From IOR16 sp963521065 (GTDB lineage: Bacteria > Bacillota > Clostridia > Peptostreptococcales > Anaerovoracaceae), in the NCBI GenBank assembly GCA_963521065.1, contig CAUQTI010000016.1, forward strand, positions 1 to 64,000: a DNA stretch of 64,000 bases, written 5' to 3'. Numbering within the stretch: position 1 is the first letter of the stretch; each line of letters opens with the position of its first letter. Below the pieces are notes generated by a model. The model was not told where the DNA came from. It searched no databases and saw only the letters and a program-made list of their open reading frames with translations. Below are positions 34,900-43,343 of the stretch, piece after piece. Made by a program: the position numbers and the translations under genes.

Positions 34900-35803
34900 A
34901 CACCAGTTCTTTGTATTTTACCAGCTCTTCCAAATACTTTTGTGCTTCTGCACTCAACGGAAGGCGCTTCTGTTTGATATATCCAATATGCATCACCTCG
35001 TCTGAATCCAGCTTTACTGCCTGATAATCACCGCCGTTCAGTTCTTCGCAAATAATGCCCGAGCATAAAGTGTATCCGTTTAAGCCAACCATCAGGTTCA
35101 GCATCGTGGCCCGATCATTTGCCTTAATAATCCGTTTATATTCGTAGGTGCTTAATACCTCTTCTGCAAAATAAAAAGAATTATTATTTCCCTGCTCAAA
35201 GGACAGGCAAGGATATTCCTGCAATTCTTCAATGGAGATTACGCTTTTTTCTGCCAGAGGATGTCCCTTCCATAGATAGACATAGGTGCTGCAAGAAAAC
35301 AGCTCCACAAATTCCAAAGAATTTTCATGAAACAGCTTTGTCAGCACTTTTTCATTAAAGTCATCTAAATACAAAATTCCAAGGTCACTTCTGAAATTTT
35401 TTACGTCGTCGATTACATCATAGGTTTTCGTTTCATGTACCGCAAATTCATACTCATCCATCCCAAACTGCTTGACCATTTCCACAAATGCCTTCACTGC
35501 AAAGGAATAGTGCTGTGTGGAGACACTAAAATATTTTTTTCTGACTTTCTTTTCAATATATTGCTCTTCAATTAATTTATATTGCTCAACAACTTGTCTT
35601 GCATATCCCAGAAATTCACTGCCCTCTGGCGTGATGGTAATGCCGCGGTTCGTACGCATGAAAATCTCGATCCCGATTTCATCCTCCAGCTCTTTGATCG
35701 TGCCTGACAAACTGGGCTGTGAAATGAACAGCGACTTTGCCGCAAGGTTAATCGAACCCTTATCTGCAATGGCTATGGCATACTTCATTTGCTGCAATGT
35801 CAT
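34895..35803 (-). CDS. LysR-family regulator, probable methionine/cysteine regulator (MetR/MtaR-like)
   Basis: A 302-residue LysR protein. The ATG at 35803 follows AAGGGA. The N-terminal winged helix-turn-helix reads MTLQQMKYAIAIADKGSINLAAK with FISQPSLSGTIKELE (about 10-60), followed by the periplasmic-binding-like effector domain (about 90-295). It lies directly upstream of the metN operon in the same direction. Two matching 17-bp dyads precede metN and metY, so it likely activates both, with O-acetylhomoserine, homocysteine or methionine as possible effector. Confidence 0.88.
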   Translation of the reverse strand: MTLQQMKYAIAIADKGSINLAAKSLFISQPSLSGTIKELEDEIGIEIFMRTNRGITITPEGSEFLGYARQVVEQYKLIEEQYIEKKVRKKYFSVSTQHYSFAVKAFVEMVKQFGMDEYEFAVHETKTYDVIDDVKNFRSDLGILYLDDFNEKVLTKLFHENSLEFVELFSCSTYVYLWKGHPLAEKSVISIEELQEYPCLSFEQGNNNSFYFAEEVLSTYEYKRIIKANDRATMLNLMVGLNGYTLCSGIICEELNGGDYQAVKLDSDEVMHIGYIKQKRLPLSAEAQKYLEELVKYKELVL

Positions 35804-35963
35804 TTTAATCCCTTCCTTCTTTCTCTTCACAAACAGTTTCCTTGTTGGTATTCTCTATTTTTCTTATTTTTATCCCGTTTCATTATATATTAAATAGATA
35901 TGATTTATACGATATTACTCTGTTCCTCCCTTGTTTGTCAAGGCTTTCAGGGAAAAGCTCGTA

Positions 35964-36293
35964 TCAATAAGCCTCATTTACGACACTTCGATACAATCGA
36001 AGAGATTTTACCAGTCCGCTCACAATGGCAAGAACAGAAAGGAGGAGCAGCACCGAACAAATCTGATTTCCTGCGGTATGTAACAATTCAATGATCCACG
36101 GCTTAAGCTGTAACATCAGATTCCAAAAGAAATGAACTGTTATCGTCAAATAAAGGCAGCAATGCTTTGTCATCAACACTGCAAAGACTAGGCCTGCAGC
36201 AATCGTCAGCACATTTACCAATGCCAACTTCACTAACTTTATTTCTCCATACCTATACTCTAATGCATTTTCTTTCATCCTGGAAATTTCCAT
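35964..36293 (-). CDS. Small membrane protein, possible CPBP-protease fragment
   Basis: A 109-residue protein; the ATG at 36293 has an AAGGAG site 9 bases upstream. It has about three membrane helices. The segment YLTITVHFFWNLML resembles the HxxxN motif of CPBP intramembrane proteases, and an upstream ENALEYRYGE carries Glu residues, but the EE and Phe-x3-Arg motifs of a complete CPBP enzyme are missing. It could be a truncated CPBP protein or an unrelated membrane protein. Confidence 0.5.
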   Translation of the reverse strand: MEISRMKENALEYRYGEIKLVKLALVNVLTIAAGLVFAVLMTKHCCLYLTITVHFFWNLMLQLKPWIIELLHTAGNQICSVLLLLSVLAIVSGLVKSLRLYRSVVNEAY

Positions 36294-36508
36294 TTCTGTA
36301 ACTCCTTCTAATTTTTGATTCAAACAATAAAAGTCTCACTCTTTCCTTGTCCGTCATTATACCATATTCTTGTTCTTCTATTTTATCTCAAGCAAGGTGT
36401 TATTTTATGCTTTCGTGTATTATATCAGCCGTTTCTTGAAAAATTCTTTCTTTTTTCTTACATAAGTTCTGTTGCATTGTCTGCACCTCCTTAGAAGTGG
36501 GCTACAAT

Positions 36509-36543
36509 CAAAAAATGACACTGATTCTCTTCTCAGTGCCATT
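36509..36543 (-). terminator. Intrinsic terminator of mscL
   Basis: On the minus strand AATGGCACTGA pairs with TCAGTGTCATT (one G-T wobble) across an 8-base loop and runs into TTTTTTG, about 50 bp past the mscL stop. Confidence 0.8.
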
Positions 36544-36592
36544 CTCGGTTTTTCATATATACTTGTTCGACAGGCCGCTCACCGGCGTGAAG

Positions 36593-37009
36593 TTAATCCT
36601 CTTTACTCAGCAAATCGCGAATCTCTCGAAGAAGAAGCACTTCCTCAGAAGGTCCTGCTGCTTTTGGCTCTTCCTCTAGCTCTTTTTTATGGAATCGGTT
36701 AATCCCCTTTACAACCGTAAAAATGACAATCGCAATTAAGAGAAAGTTCACTACGCTTTGAAGAAAATTCCCGTAATAAATCGCGGCTTCTGCTGTATCG
36801 GCAGCACCTGGCGTGATTACATACTTCAAGCCGGAGAAGTTGATTCCTCCGATGATAAGCCCAATAATCGGCATTACAATATCATTCACTAAAGAGGTGA
36901 CAATCGCAGTAAACGCGCCGCCGATAATTACACCGACCGCTAAATCAATTACGCTGCCCCTTGAAATAAATTCTTTGAATTCTGCTATAAATCCTTTCGA
37001 TTTTCTCAT
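36593..37009 (-). CDS. mscL: Large-conductance mechanosensitive channel
   Basis: A 138-residue MscL. The ATG at 37009 follows TGGAGG. It has the N-terminal amphipathic helix (FIAEFKEFISRGSVIDLAVG), the glycine-rich TM1 (IIGGAFTAIVTSLVNDIVMP), a periplasmic loop with the GAADTAEAAIYYGNF segment, TM2 and a charged C-terminal bundle (REIRDLLSKE). It opens under membrane tension to release osmolytes. It is monocistronic. Confidence 0.96.
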   Translation of the reverse strand: MRKSKGFIAEFKEFISRGSVIDLAVGVIIGGAFTAIVTSLVNDIVMPIIGLIIGGINFSGLKYVITPGAADTAEAAIYYGNFLQSVVNFLLIAIVIFTVVKGINRFHKKELEEEPKAAGPSEEVLLLREIRDLLSKED

Positions 37010-37107
37010 TTTATCCTCCAACTACTTCCTTCGCATAAGGCTCCTTTTTTACCACTCTGCGCTTTTTCCCTTTCCCAAACAGAAAAATAAACACTTCTTA
37101 ATGAAAT

Positions 37108-37200
37108 AAAAAAAGGGTTGAAGCATGCGAATCTTGCCCCTAAAGTTAGACCAGAAATCTAACGATTGGGAGGTCATTCAGCAAGCAGGTCAGCCCTTTT
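37108..37200 (-). repeat. Nested hairpin with IS3-end-like core between ferritin and mscL
   Basis: An outer 11-bp stem (37111-37121 with 37190-37200) followed by a T-run on the minus strand, then a CTTGC/GCAAG stem (37133-37137, 37181-37185), then a perfect GTTAGA/TCTAAC inner stem (37145-37150, 37158-37163). The bases CCCCTAAAGTTAGAC look like the terminus of an IS3/IS150 element, also seen at 7195-7209. It is probably the ferritin terminator carrying a small IS-derived insert. Confidence 0.4.
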
Positions 37201-37284
37201 CAATATGATTCTTTTTTAGTAAAACAACAAAGCGCATGCAGAAAAATGCTGCATCTATTTGCAGTTTGCTATTCCATAAATCTT

Positions 37285-37794
37285 TTATAGCGTCAGAGAC
37301 GGTGCAACATACGTTCTTGCTCCAAGCTCCTGATCCAGCATATACAGTGCCTTTGCATCGCTTCCAAACAGCTCCATCTTTCGAATCAGTTCAACTGCAT
37401 TTGTCTCTTCTTCGCCTTGTTCCTTAACAAACCAATCCAAAAATTGAAGCGTCCGATAATCCTTCTCTTCCGAAGCAACATCGTAGATTCTGTGGATAGA
37501 CTCTGTCACATATTTTTCATGAGCAAAGCCGGCCTCAAGTACATCGAGCGGTTTCTCCCAAACGCTTTCCGGTTTAGAAATCGCCTCATAAACAACCTTT
37601 GCATCGTTATTTTGCAGATACTGCGTTATCAGCATTGCATGGTCACGTTCTTCCTGTGCCTGCACCTGATACCAGTTCGCAAAGCCGTCCAGACCATGCT
37701 CTACAAAATAATTTGCATAACTTAAATACAAATACGCGGAATAAAATTCCTTATTTACTTGTTCATTCAACATTTGTGAAATGATTTCTTTCAA
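37285..37794 (-). CDS. ftnA: Bacterial non-heme ferritin
   Basis: A 169-residue ferritin. The ferroxidase ligands are visible: Glu in EFYSAYLYLSYA, Glu and His in QAQEERDHAM, and a further Glu/Gln pair in EQGEEET. Such proteins assemble into 24-mers that oxidise Fe(II) and store Fe(III). It starts with a good ribosome binding site before ATG at 37794 and is monocistronic. Confidence 0.95.
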   Translation of the reverse strand: MKEIISQMLNEQVNKEFYSAYLYLSYANYFVEHGLDGFANWYQVQAQEERDHAMLITQYLQNNDAKVVYEAISKPESVWEKPLDVLEAGFAHEKYVTESIHRIYDVASEEKDYRTLQFLDWFVKEQGEEETNAVELIRKMELFGSDAKALYMLDQELGARTYVAPSLTL

Positions 37795-37898
37795 TGTAAT
37801 ACACTCCTTTATTTTCTTTTTCTTTAGAAAATACCACCAAAACCTCTTGATTAAACAGTATCATAAAAAAAGAAGCGGTGCAAGAATATTATCACATA

Positions 37899-37935
37899 GA
37901 AAAAGCCTGCCGAATCTTTCTTTTTTCGGCAGGCT
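37899..37935 (-). terminator. Intrinsic terminator of the flotillin operon
   Basis: A perfect 11-bp stem (AGCCTGCCGAA with TTCGGCAGGCT) with a 10-base loop is followed by TTTTC on the minus strand. Confidence 0.93.
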
Positions 37936-38017
37936 AAATACTTATTATCTATCGCCCTTTTTAAGGCCTTTCTATACCCCATTTGAGTTTGATGGACCAA
38001 TTTACAAGCCTACGACT

Positions 38018-39559
38018 TTATTTTTCCTTCCCCTGGCCAAGCTTTTTCATCTTGGTTCTGCCATTCTCAGCGTTCGCTCTTTCAACTACAGCTTCTTCAG
38101 TACCAGTTTCTTCTGCGACCGCTTCTGTGTGAATAAATTCTCCTTTTTCATTCGCATAGTCTGCCGCTTCCATAACGTCTTCTGCTTTCTTCGTCCCATC
38201 AAGTTCTTTTCCGAGGATTTCCGGAAGCTCCATTCCTGCCTGATGAAATAATTCATTCATCGGCGGAACTGATTTCATCAAACCGGATAAAAAGTTTGCT
38301 GTGGAAGTTTTCCCCTGATCACTTCCACCGTTGCTGTCCCAAACTGTGATTTTATCAATTTTGATGTTCTTGATCGCTTCGACCTGAATCTTTGTAAGCT
38401 CTTCTAATTTGTCGGCAATGATAAGCTTCACTGCTGCATCTGCGTCGCTTCCGGCAGCTTCTACCAACAACTTCATACCTTCGGCCTGTTTTGCGAGAAT
38501 CTCTCTGGAACCACGAGCCTGTGCATCCAGCTTTGCAAAGATAGCATCTGCTTCACCGCGTGCGCGACGTCTTATAACCTCTGCTTCTGCCTCTGCCTCA
38601 ATCTCTGCCTGTTCTTTTGCAATCTGCGCCGCTACGATAACGTCCGCTACCTGCGTTGCCTTTTCAAGTTCTGCACGCGTATGTTCCGCTTCCTGCTGTG
38701 CAATGTAAGCTTCCTGTTTTGCTTTTGCCGCTTGTACGGCTTCGGCAGCAGTTGCAAGTCTTAATGCTTCTGCTTCTTTTTCTCTTCTTCTGGCTTCTGA
38801 CTGTGAGATTTCAACCTTCGCTGTATTTTCACCATCGACAGCGGATGCATTTGCCGCTGCAACGCTGACACGCTGATCTCTGTGCGCGTTCGCCTGACCG
38901 ATTTCACCGTCTCTGTTCTTTTCTGCAACGCTCTTTTTCGCATCGTTAATTGCCTTTGCTGCTGCTTCTTTTCCAAGCGCGTCTATGTACCCTGACTCAT
39001 CGTTGATATCCGTTACATTGACGTTAATCAAACGCAAACCGATTTTCTTCAGTTCAATTTCAACATTGTTGGATACAGCGAGAAGAAACTTATCTCTGTC
39101 CGTATTGATTTCTTCAATGTCCATCGTTGCAATGATTAATCGAAGCTGTCCTAAGATAATGTCCTTTGCCAGTTCTTGAATTTCTTTCAGTTCCAGCCCT
39201 AAAAGACGTTCTGCCGCATTCTGCATGACACCCGGTTCAGTAGAGATACCAATCGTAAATCTTGACGGTACGTCAATACGGATATTCTGCTTGGAAAGAG
39301 CCTGTTTTAAATCAACGCTGATAGAAATCGGTGTTAAATCTAAATATTGATAAGACTGTATCACCGGTATGATAAATGAAGCGCCTCCGTGAATGCACTT
39401 TGCACTTCTTGCCTGCCCGTCTTTATCTGCTCCTACCTTACCATAAATAACCATTACTTTGTCAGAAGGGCACTTTCTGTACCTTGACAAGATAACGATA
39501 ATCGTTGCAAGTAAAACAACTGCAATGATGCATACCGCAACTAAAACTTGAATTCCCAT
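38018..39559 (-). CDS. floT: Flotillin-like SPFH-domain membrane-scaffold protein
   Basis: A 513-residue flotillin of the YuaG/FloT type. One N-terminal membrane segment (about 5-25), an SPFH domain (about 30-210; DVPSRFTIGIST, DIEEINTDRDKF) and a long Ala/Glu-rich coiled coil (about 215-360; repeated EAEAEA and AKQEAYIAQQEA). The C-terminal part is acidic. Flotillins organise membrane microdomains and influence secretion and lipid order. It lies 16 bp after an NfeD-like gene, the standard YuaF-YuaG pairing. Confidence 0.93.
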   Translation of the reverse strand: MGIQVLVAVCIIAVVLLATIIVILSRYRKCPSDKVMVIYGKVGADKDGQARSAKCIHGGASFIIPVIQSYQYLDLTPISISVDLKQALSKQNIRIDVPSRFTIGISTEPGVMQNAAERLLGLELKEIQELAKDIILGQLRLIIATMDIEEINTDRDKFLLAVSNNVEIELKKIGLRLINVNVTDINDESGYIDALGKEAAAKAINDAKKSVAEKNRDGEIGQANAHRDQRVSVAAANASAVDGENTAKVEISQSEARRREKEAEALRLATAAEAVQAAKAKQEAYIAQQEAEHTRAELEKATQVADVIVAAQIAKEQAEIEAEAEAEVIRRRARGEADAIFAKLDAQARGSREILAKQAEGMKLLVEAAGSDADAAVKLIIADKLEELTKIQVEAIKNIKIDKITVWDSNGGSDQGKTSTANFLSGLMKSVPPMNELFHQAGMELPEILGKELDGTKKAEDVMEAADYANEKGEFIHTEAVAEETGTEEAVVERANAENGRTKMKKLGQGKEK

Positions 39560-39575
39560 AAAACTTCCTCCCTTT

Positions 39576-40235
39576 TTATTGATCTATTTCTACAACAAGG
39601 ACACCGTTTCTTACATCAGTAATCCTTACCATAACCCCAGTCGGTATCCGCTCCGTTCCAAAGGTAGCAGCATCACACTCCGCATATCTCCCCTGCAAAT
39701 AAAGGTTTACCTTTCCTTCTCCTTCTCCATTTGCCGGGATTGGTATGTACACCTTCCCCGTTTCCCCGATGGCATTTCTCAGGTTTAAGGTTCCATTTTC
39801 TGTAAGCTTACTCGAAATATGAATCAATCTCGCTACAGCAAACATGGAAACAAATCCCAAACCCATCCCGACCGCAATACTGATGCCCGTCGGAGTGCCT
39901 GCGCTAATTGCCGCAATTGAGGTCCAGCCCATCACCGTCAGAAAGGTTACAATCCCTTGCAATGTAAACATGCTCATAATGGAAAAATCTGCAGGATTTC
40001 CCCCATCTCCAAAGAAATCCCCTCCGCTTAGGTCAGATGCGTCTGAAAGGTCAGCCAAATCCGATCCTCCATCAAAATCAATCCCGGAGGTATCGCTAAA
40101 GTCAACACCCGCGCCGCCTTCAAATCCCCCTGCCAGCGAAAGGATGGTCTGGATGACCAAAATTAAAGTAGCCGGCAATGCAATGCAGTACAGAATCTTC
40201 AGCACTTCATCTAGCCCGTTCCACCATTCAACCAT
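39576..40235 (-). CDS. NfeD/YuaF-like membrane protein with OB-fold, partner of flotillin
   Basis: A 219-residue protein. It has an N-terminal membrane helix, an Asp/Gly-rich loop (about 37-75), two further membrane helices (about 85-145) and a C-terminal OB-fold (about 155-218; AIGETGKVYIPI, TGVMVRITDVRNGVLVVE). This is the architecture of NfeD1b/YuaF proteins that associate with flotillins. It is first in the two-gene operon. Confidence 0.88.
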   Translation of the reverse strand: MVEWWNGLDEVLKILYCIALPATLILVIQTILSLAGGFEGGAGVDFSDTSGIDFDGGSDLADLSDASDLSGGDFFGDGGNPADFSIMSMFTLQGIVTFLTVMGWTSIAAISAGTPTGISIAVGMGLGFVSMFAVARLIHISSKLTENGTLNLRNAIGETGKVYIPIPANGEGEGKVNLYLQGRYAECDAATFGTERIPTGVMVRITDVRNGVLVVEIDQ

Positions 40236-40524
40236 TCTCTATCCTCCTTATTTCCTTCCCTGATTCTTATTCTTAATACTATCGTAAAAATACCTTGTTG
40301 AGAAGTCCTTCAATTTATGAATAAAATTATTACTACAAACGAAAGAGCTTTGAAAGAAAATCCTGACGCCAAAAGGTAAATTTAATTTACCTCAATTATA
40401 TATACATCCCAATTTTTTGTCAACAATTATTCAATTAATTTACATATTCCTTAAAAACAATTGATTTATCAGATAACATCTGATAAAATTCAAGTAAATT
40501 ATATTTACTTATTAAGGTGATACT
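40236..40524. promoter_or_regulatory. Divergent region with three palindromes between the flotillin operon and an XRE gene
   Basis: Three perfect dyads lie here: GGTAAATTTAATTTACC (40375-40391), one with 9-bp arms TTATCAGAT/ATCTGATAA (40466-40486) and AAGTAAAT-TAT-ATTTACTT (40492-40510), the last just before the ribosome binding site of the XRE gene. The first and third share GTAAAT...ATTTAC and are probable binding sites of that regulator. Confidence 0.65.
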
Positions 40525-41058
40525 ATGAATGCAATTGAATTGGGCAAAAGAATCAAAGAAGCTCGTATCGCAAAAAAAATGACACAGAGTGAATTGGTCG
40601 GCAATTTCATTACACGGAATATGCTGAGCCAAATTGAAAATGGCAATGCCGCACCATCCATAAAAACGCTTTCGTATCTTTCCGCTGTACTTGAAGTGCC
40701 ACTCAACGAGCTTATGCCAAGCTTGACAGAAGGCTCTTTATCACAGCTGTCTGCTGCAAAGGAAGCACTTTTACAGGGCCAGGAACAGAAAGTGATCGAG
40801 ATGGAAAATCGTTATCCTCCGGAACTTTTTGATGAATTTTGTGCTTTACTTTCGCAAGCCTATCGCAATCTTTCGAAAAAAAGGTTGAACGACTCACAGT
40901 ATCTGGAAGCCGCGCAGTCAGCCCAAAAATCGATTGAGCATGCGGGAAAGGGGCTTTATGCCAATGACGTAATAAAATCGGAAAGCATCTTACTTTTAAA
41001 ACAGGCAATGGAGAAATACGACGTAAACAGCCTCCCCTCACTTCATTCAGCTCAGTAG
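40525..41058 (+). CDS. XRE-family regulator with C-terminal helical (TPR-like) region
   Basis: A 177-residue protein. The N-terminal HTH (about 6-62; LGKRIKEARIAKKMTQSEL, MLSQIENGNAAPSIKTL) is typical. The rest is helical with TPR-like spacing (LSQAYRNLSKKRLNDSQYLEAA), which may bind a peptide or partner. It is preceded by AAGGTG 7 bases from the ATG. The palindromes upstream suggest autoregulation, and possibly control of the divergent flotillin operon. Confidence 0.88.
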   Translation: MNAIELGKRIKEARIAKKMTQSELVGNFITRNMLSQIENGNAAPSIKTLSYLSAVLEVPLNELMPSLTEGSLSQLSAAKEALLQGQEQKVIEMENRYPPELFDEFCALLSQAYRNLSKKRLNDSQYLEAAQSAQKSIEHAGKGLYANDVIKSESILLLKQAMEKYDVNSLPSLHSAQ

Positions 41059-41079
41059 GGGAAGCGTATGCTTTTCATC

Positions 41080-41436
41080 CTATTTTTTCAGAACAGCCTC
41101 CCAATCTGTCGGTTTAAATCCAATTAAAATCGATTCTTTCAGTGAAAGAATCGGGCGTTTCACAAGCATCCCATCCGAGGCTAAAAGCTGCAACTGCTCT
41201 TCCTCACTCATATTCGGCAGCTTTTCTTTTAATGCAAGCTCTTTGTATAATTTCCCACTCGTATTAAAAAATTTCTTCAAAGGAAGCCCGCTTTTTTCGT
41301 AAAACACGCTCAATTCCTCATAGGTCGGATTTTCCAGCTTAATATCGCGCGCTTCATATGAAATCTTATTTTCTTTCAACCATTTTTCTGCCTTCTGGCA
41401 GGTACTGCATTTCGGATAACAAATAAACTGTATCAT
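41080..41436 (-). CDS. ArsC/Spx-family thioredoxin-fold protein
   Basis: A 118-residue ArsC-family protein with FICYPKCSTCQKAEKWL at the N-terminus (a CxxC pair in KCSTC) and RPILSLKESILIGF near the C-terminus, matching the RP...G segment of Spx/YffB-like proteins. The full arsenate-reductase Arg triad is not certain. It may be a redox-responsive regulator (MgsR/Spx-like) or a glutaredoxin-like reductase. It is monocistronic and convergent with the XRE gene. Confidence 0.85.
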   Translation of the reverse strand: MIQFICYPKCSTCQKAEKWLKENKISYEARDIKLENPTYEELSVFYEKSGLPLKKFFNTSGKLYKELALKEKLPNMSEEEQLQLLASDGMLVKRPILSLKESILIGFKPTDWEAVLKK

Positions 41437-41547
41437 TTTCCACTCTCCTTATCGCTTTTTTATTCCTTTTACGAAAAACGGTATCCCTGTGTTTAAAGCA
41501 GGCTACAGCCTGTATTCGCTTAAAAAATAAATACTTAAAGCTACGAA

Positions 41548-41571
41548 AGGCAGACACAATTGTGCCTGCCT
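41548..41571 (-). terminator. Intrinsic terminator of the UPF0340 gene
   Basis: A near-perfect palindrome with 11-bp arms (AGGCAG...CTGCCT centred on CACAATTGTG), 19 bp past the stop; on the minus strand it is followed by TTTCGT, a short T-run. Confidence 0.6.
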
Positions 41572-41589
41572 CACCTCATTTATCGTTTA

Positions 41590-42156
41590 TTATTTCAAAG
41601 AATCATCATAATGCGCACGCTCTCCGCCTACAAATTTCAGACGGGTACGAGCACAAACTAAATGCGCCTCTCCGATTTTCTTCACAGTAAGCCTTACCGG
41701 AACCGCAACCTTTTTCAGATGCATCCCAATTAAGGTGTCACCAATATCCATTCCGGCCTTTGCTGCACATTGCAGTTCTTCTACCGCCACCGGGTCAGAA
41801 AATGTCTGATACGCCGTGGTTGAAAAAGAACCTCCCGCCTTTGGCTGGGGAATGACATTCACAATTTCCAGATTATATTTCTCAGCCGCTTCCCGCTCCA
41901 TAATCAGAGCACGGTTCAAATGCTCACAGCACTGGGTCGCTAAAAACAAGTTTTTCTCTTTGATCACAGGATAAATGCCTGCAAATACTGCTTTTGCAAT
42001 TTCCACACTGGAGTCTGACCCAATCTTATGGCCGCCTACTTCGCTAGAGGAACAGCCAACCACAAGAATGTCTTTTTCGGAAAGCTTTGCCTCTTCTAAT
42101 AGCTCGCACACTGCATCGTGCGCCGCCTTTGTAATTTCTTCATACATTGTACTCAC
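41590..42156 (-). CDS. UPF0340 (YwlG/TIGR01440) family protein
   Basis: A 188-residue protein with the family signatures VVGCSSSEVGGHKIGS, CCEHLNRALIME and PQPKAGGSFSTTAY, GMDIGDTLIGMHLK. The family is widespread in Bacillota and its function is not established. It is preceded by a GAGGTG site before ATG at 42156. Confidence 0.93.
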   Translation of the reverse strand: MSTMYEEITKAAHDAVCELLEEAKLSEKDILVVGCSSSEVGGHKIGSDSSVEIAKAVFAGIYPVIKEKNLFLATQCCEHLNRALIMEREAAEKYNLEIVNVIPQPKAGGSFSTTAYQTFSDPVAVEELQCAAKAGMDIGDTLIGMHLKKVAVPVRLTVKKIGEAHLVCARTRLKFVGGERAHYDDSLK

Positions 42157-42204
42157 CTCTTTTTTTCATTCTATCACAAAACCAGACAAAGAAACAGGAG
42201 GATT

Positions 42205-43293
42205 TTAAAAACGCAGCGGAATTTCGGAACGCTTAATCTGTGCGTATTTTAAATCGTACCCGTGAATACGCAGAAATTCATGAACACCGTATTGCAACAC
42301 ATCCCGCATCTCCATTCCATTTTCTGTGTTTGTAAGTTCTTCCCTCAGTCGATATTCCGTCACATATTTTTCGCAGAGAGGGCTCATGCAGACACCTTTT
42401 ACGCCGGAGGGCTGAAAAGCGAGCTTTACATATGGCGTAAACATATTGTTCGTGAATCGGATTTTGTAGAGCCGCTCTACTCCCGGTTCTCTGCAAGAGC
42501 AATATTTAGTAAGTCTGCTGTTTGGAAGTGCCAAGATAATGCGATATTCACGCTCCATCGCAAAGCATTCGTGCTTAAAGAAGATACTAAGCCAGCGAAT
42601 TGCCGCTTTAATCGCTCCCAGCAATAAGTGCTTCTGGTTTTCTTCTCTGCCTTCTTTTTGTTCGTCGTGTGCCTGTGCCATTTTCCAAGCGGTATTTAAT
42701 TCTAATAAAAAAGAGGAAATGATATGCACTTTGGTCTTCTCATCATAGATAATCCGGCCGGAGGACAAATTCATATCCCCGCTATAGAAGGCTCGGTTGC
42801 ACATTTCGAAAGAATCTACCAGTTCTTTTCTGTCAAAAGTAATATTATATCCGCCGTCATTTTCGTTATCTTTTGTATAGTAGTTCCAAAGGTTTAAAGA
42901 ATCCTGTTCATAGGAGCAAGCCAACACAAAATACCGCTGAGAGTCAGCTTCTTCACTCCCAAAAAACAAATAGTCAAAATCATCGCGTTCCAGCAAATCA
43001 ATCAGACAGTGTGAGAAGCTTTTTTCAAGAGACGGCTCCAAAGCCTTAATGGTTGCCTGAAAAACAGTAATAATATTTGCCATTTCTGTACTGTCATTCA
43101 AAAAGGCAACATCTGTCAGGAAAAACTGCTTGTTTCGAATGATGTTATAAAATCCTTCTGCTGAGGTGTAATGAAAAATCTCTTTTCCTTCCCCATCTTG
43201 TATTTCGCTGTATAATCTGCTTCTTGCATCGCAGTAGCATTGTTGAAGCTCCTGTTTCATCCTTCCTGTAAATTCTTCTTCCCGATACTGCAT
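42205..43293 (-). CDS. DUF2971-domain protein
   Basis: A 362-residue protein with the DUF2971 pattern IFHYTSAEGFYNIIRNKQFF, FLNDSTEMANI near the N-terminus and YVLACSYEQDSLNLW/MEREYRIIL later. DUF2971 proteins are scattered in accessory regions and may resemble ADP-ribosyl transferase-like or abortive-infection proteins, but no activity is assigned here. No partner gene is obvious; it lies between UPF0340 and pyk. Confidence 0.8.
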   Translation of the reverse strand: MQYREEEFTGRMKQELQQCYCDARSRLYSEIQDGEGKEIFHYTSAEGFYNIIRNKQFFLTDVAFLNDSTEMANIITVFQATIKALEPSLEKSFSHCLIDLLERDDFDYLFFGSEEADSQRYFVLACSYEQDSLNLWNYYTKDNENDGGYNITFDRKELVDSFEMCNRAFYSGDMNLSSGRIIYDEKTKVHIISSFLLELNTAWKMAQAHDEQKEGREENQKHLLLGAIKAAIRWLSIFFKHECFAMEREYRIILALPNSRLTKYCSCREPGVERLYKIRFTNNMFTPYVKLAFQPSGVKGVCMSPLCEKYVTEYRLREELTNTENGMEMRDVLQYGVHEFLRIHGYDLKYAQIKRSEIPLRF

Positions 43294-43343
43294 TTCTACC
43301 TCCCCGGCACTTTTATTTTTCAGAAGCGGTCTCTTTTCGCCCC

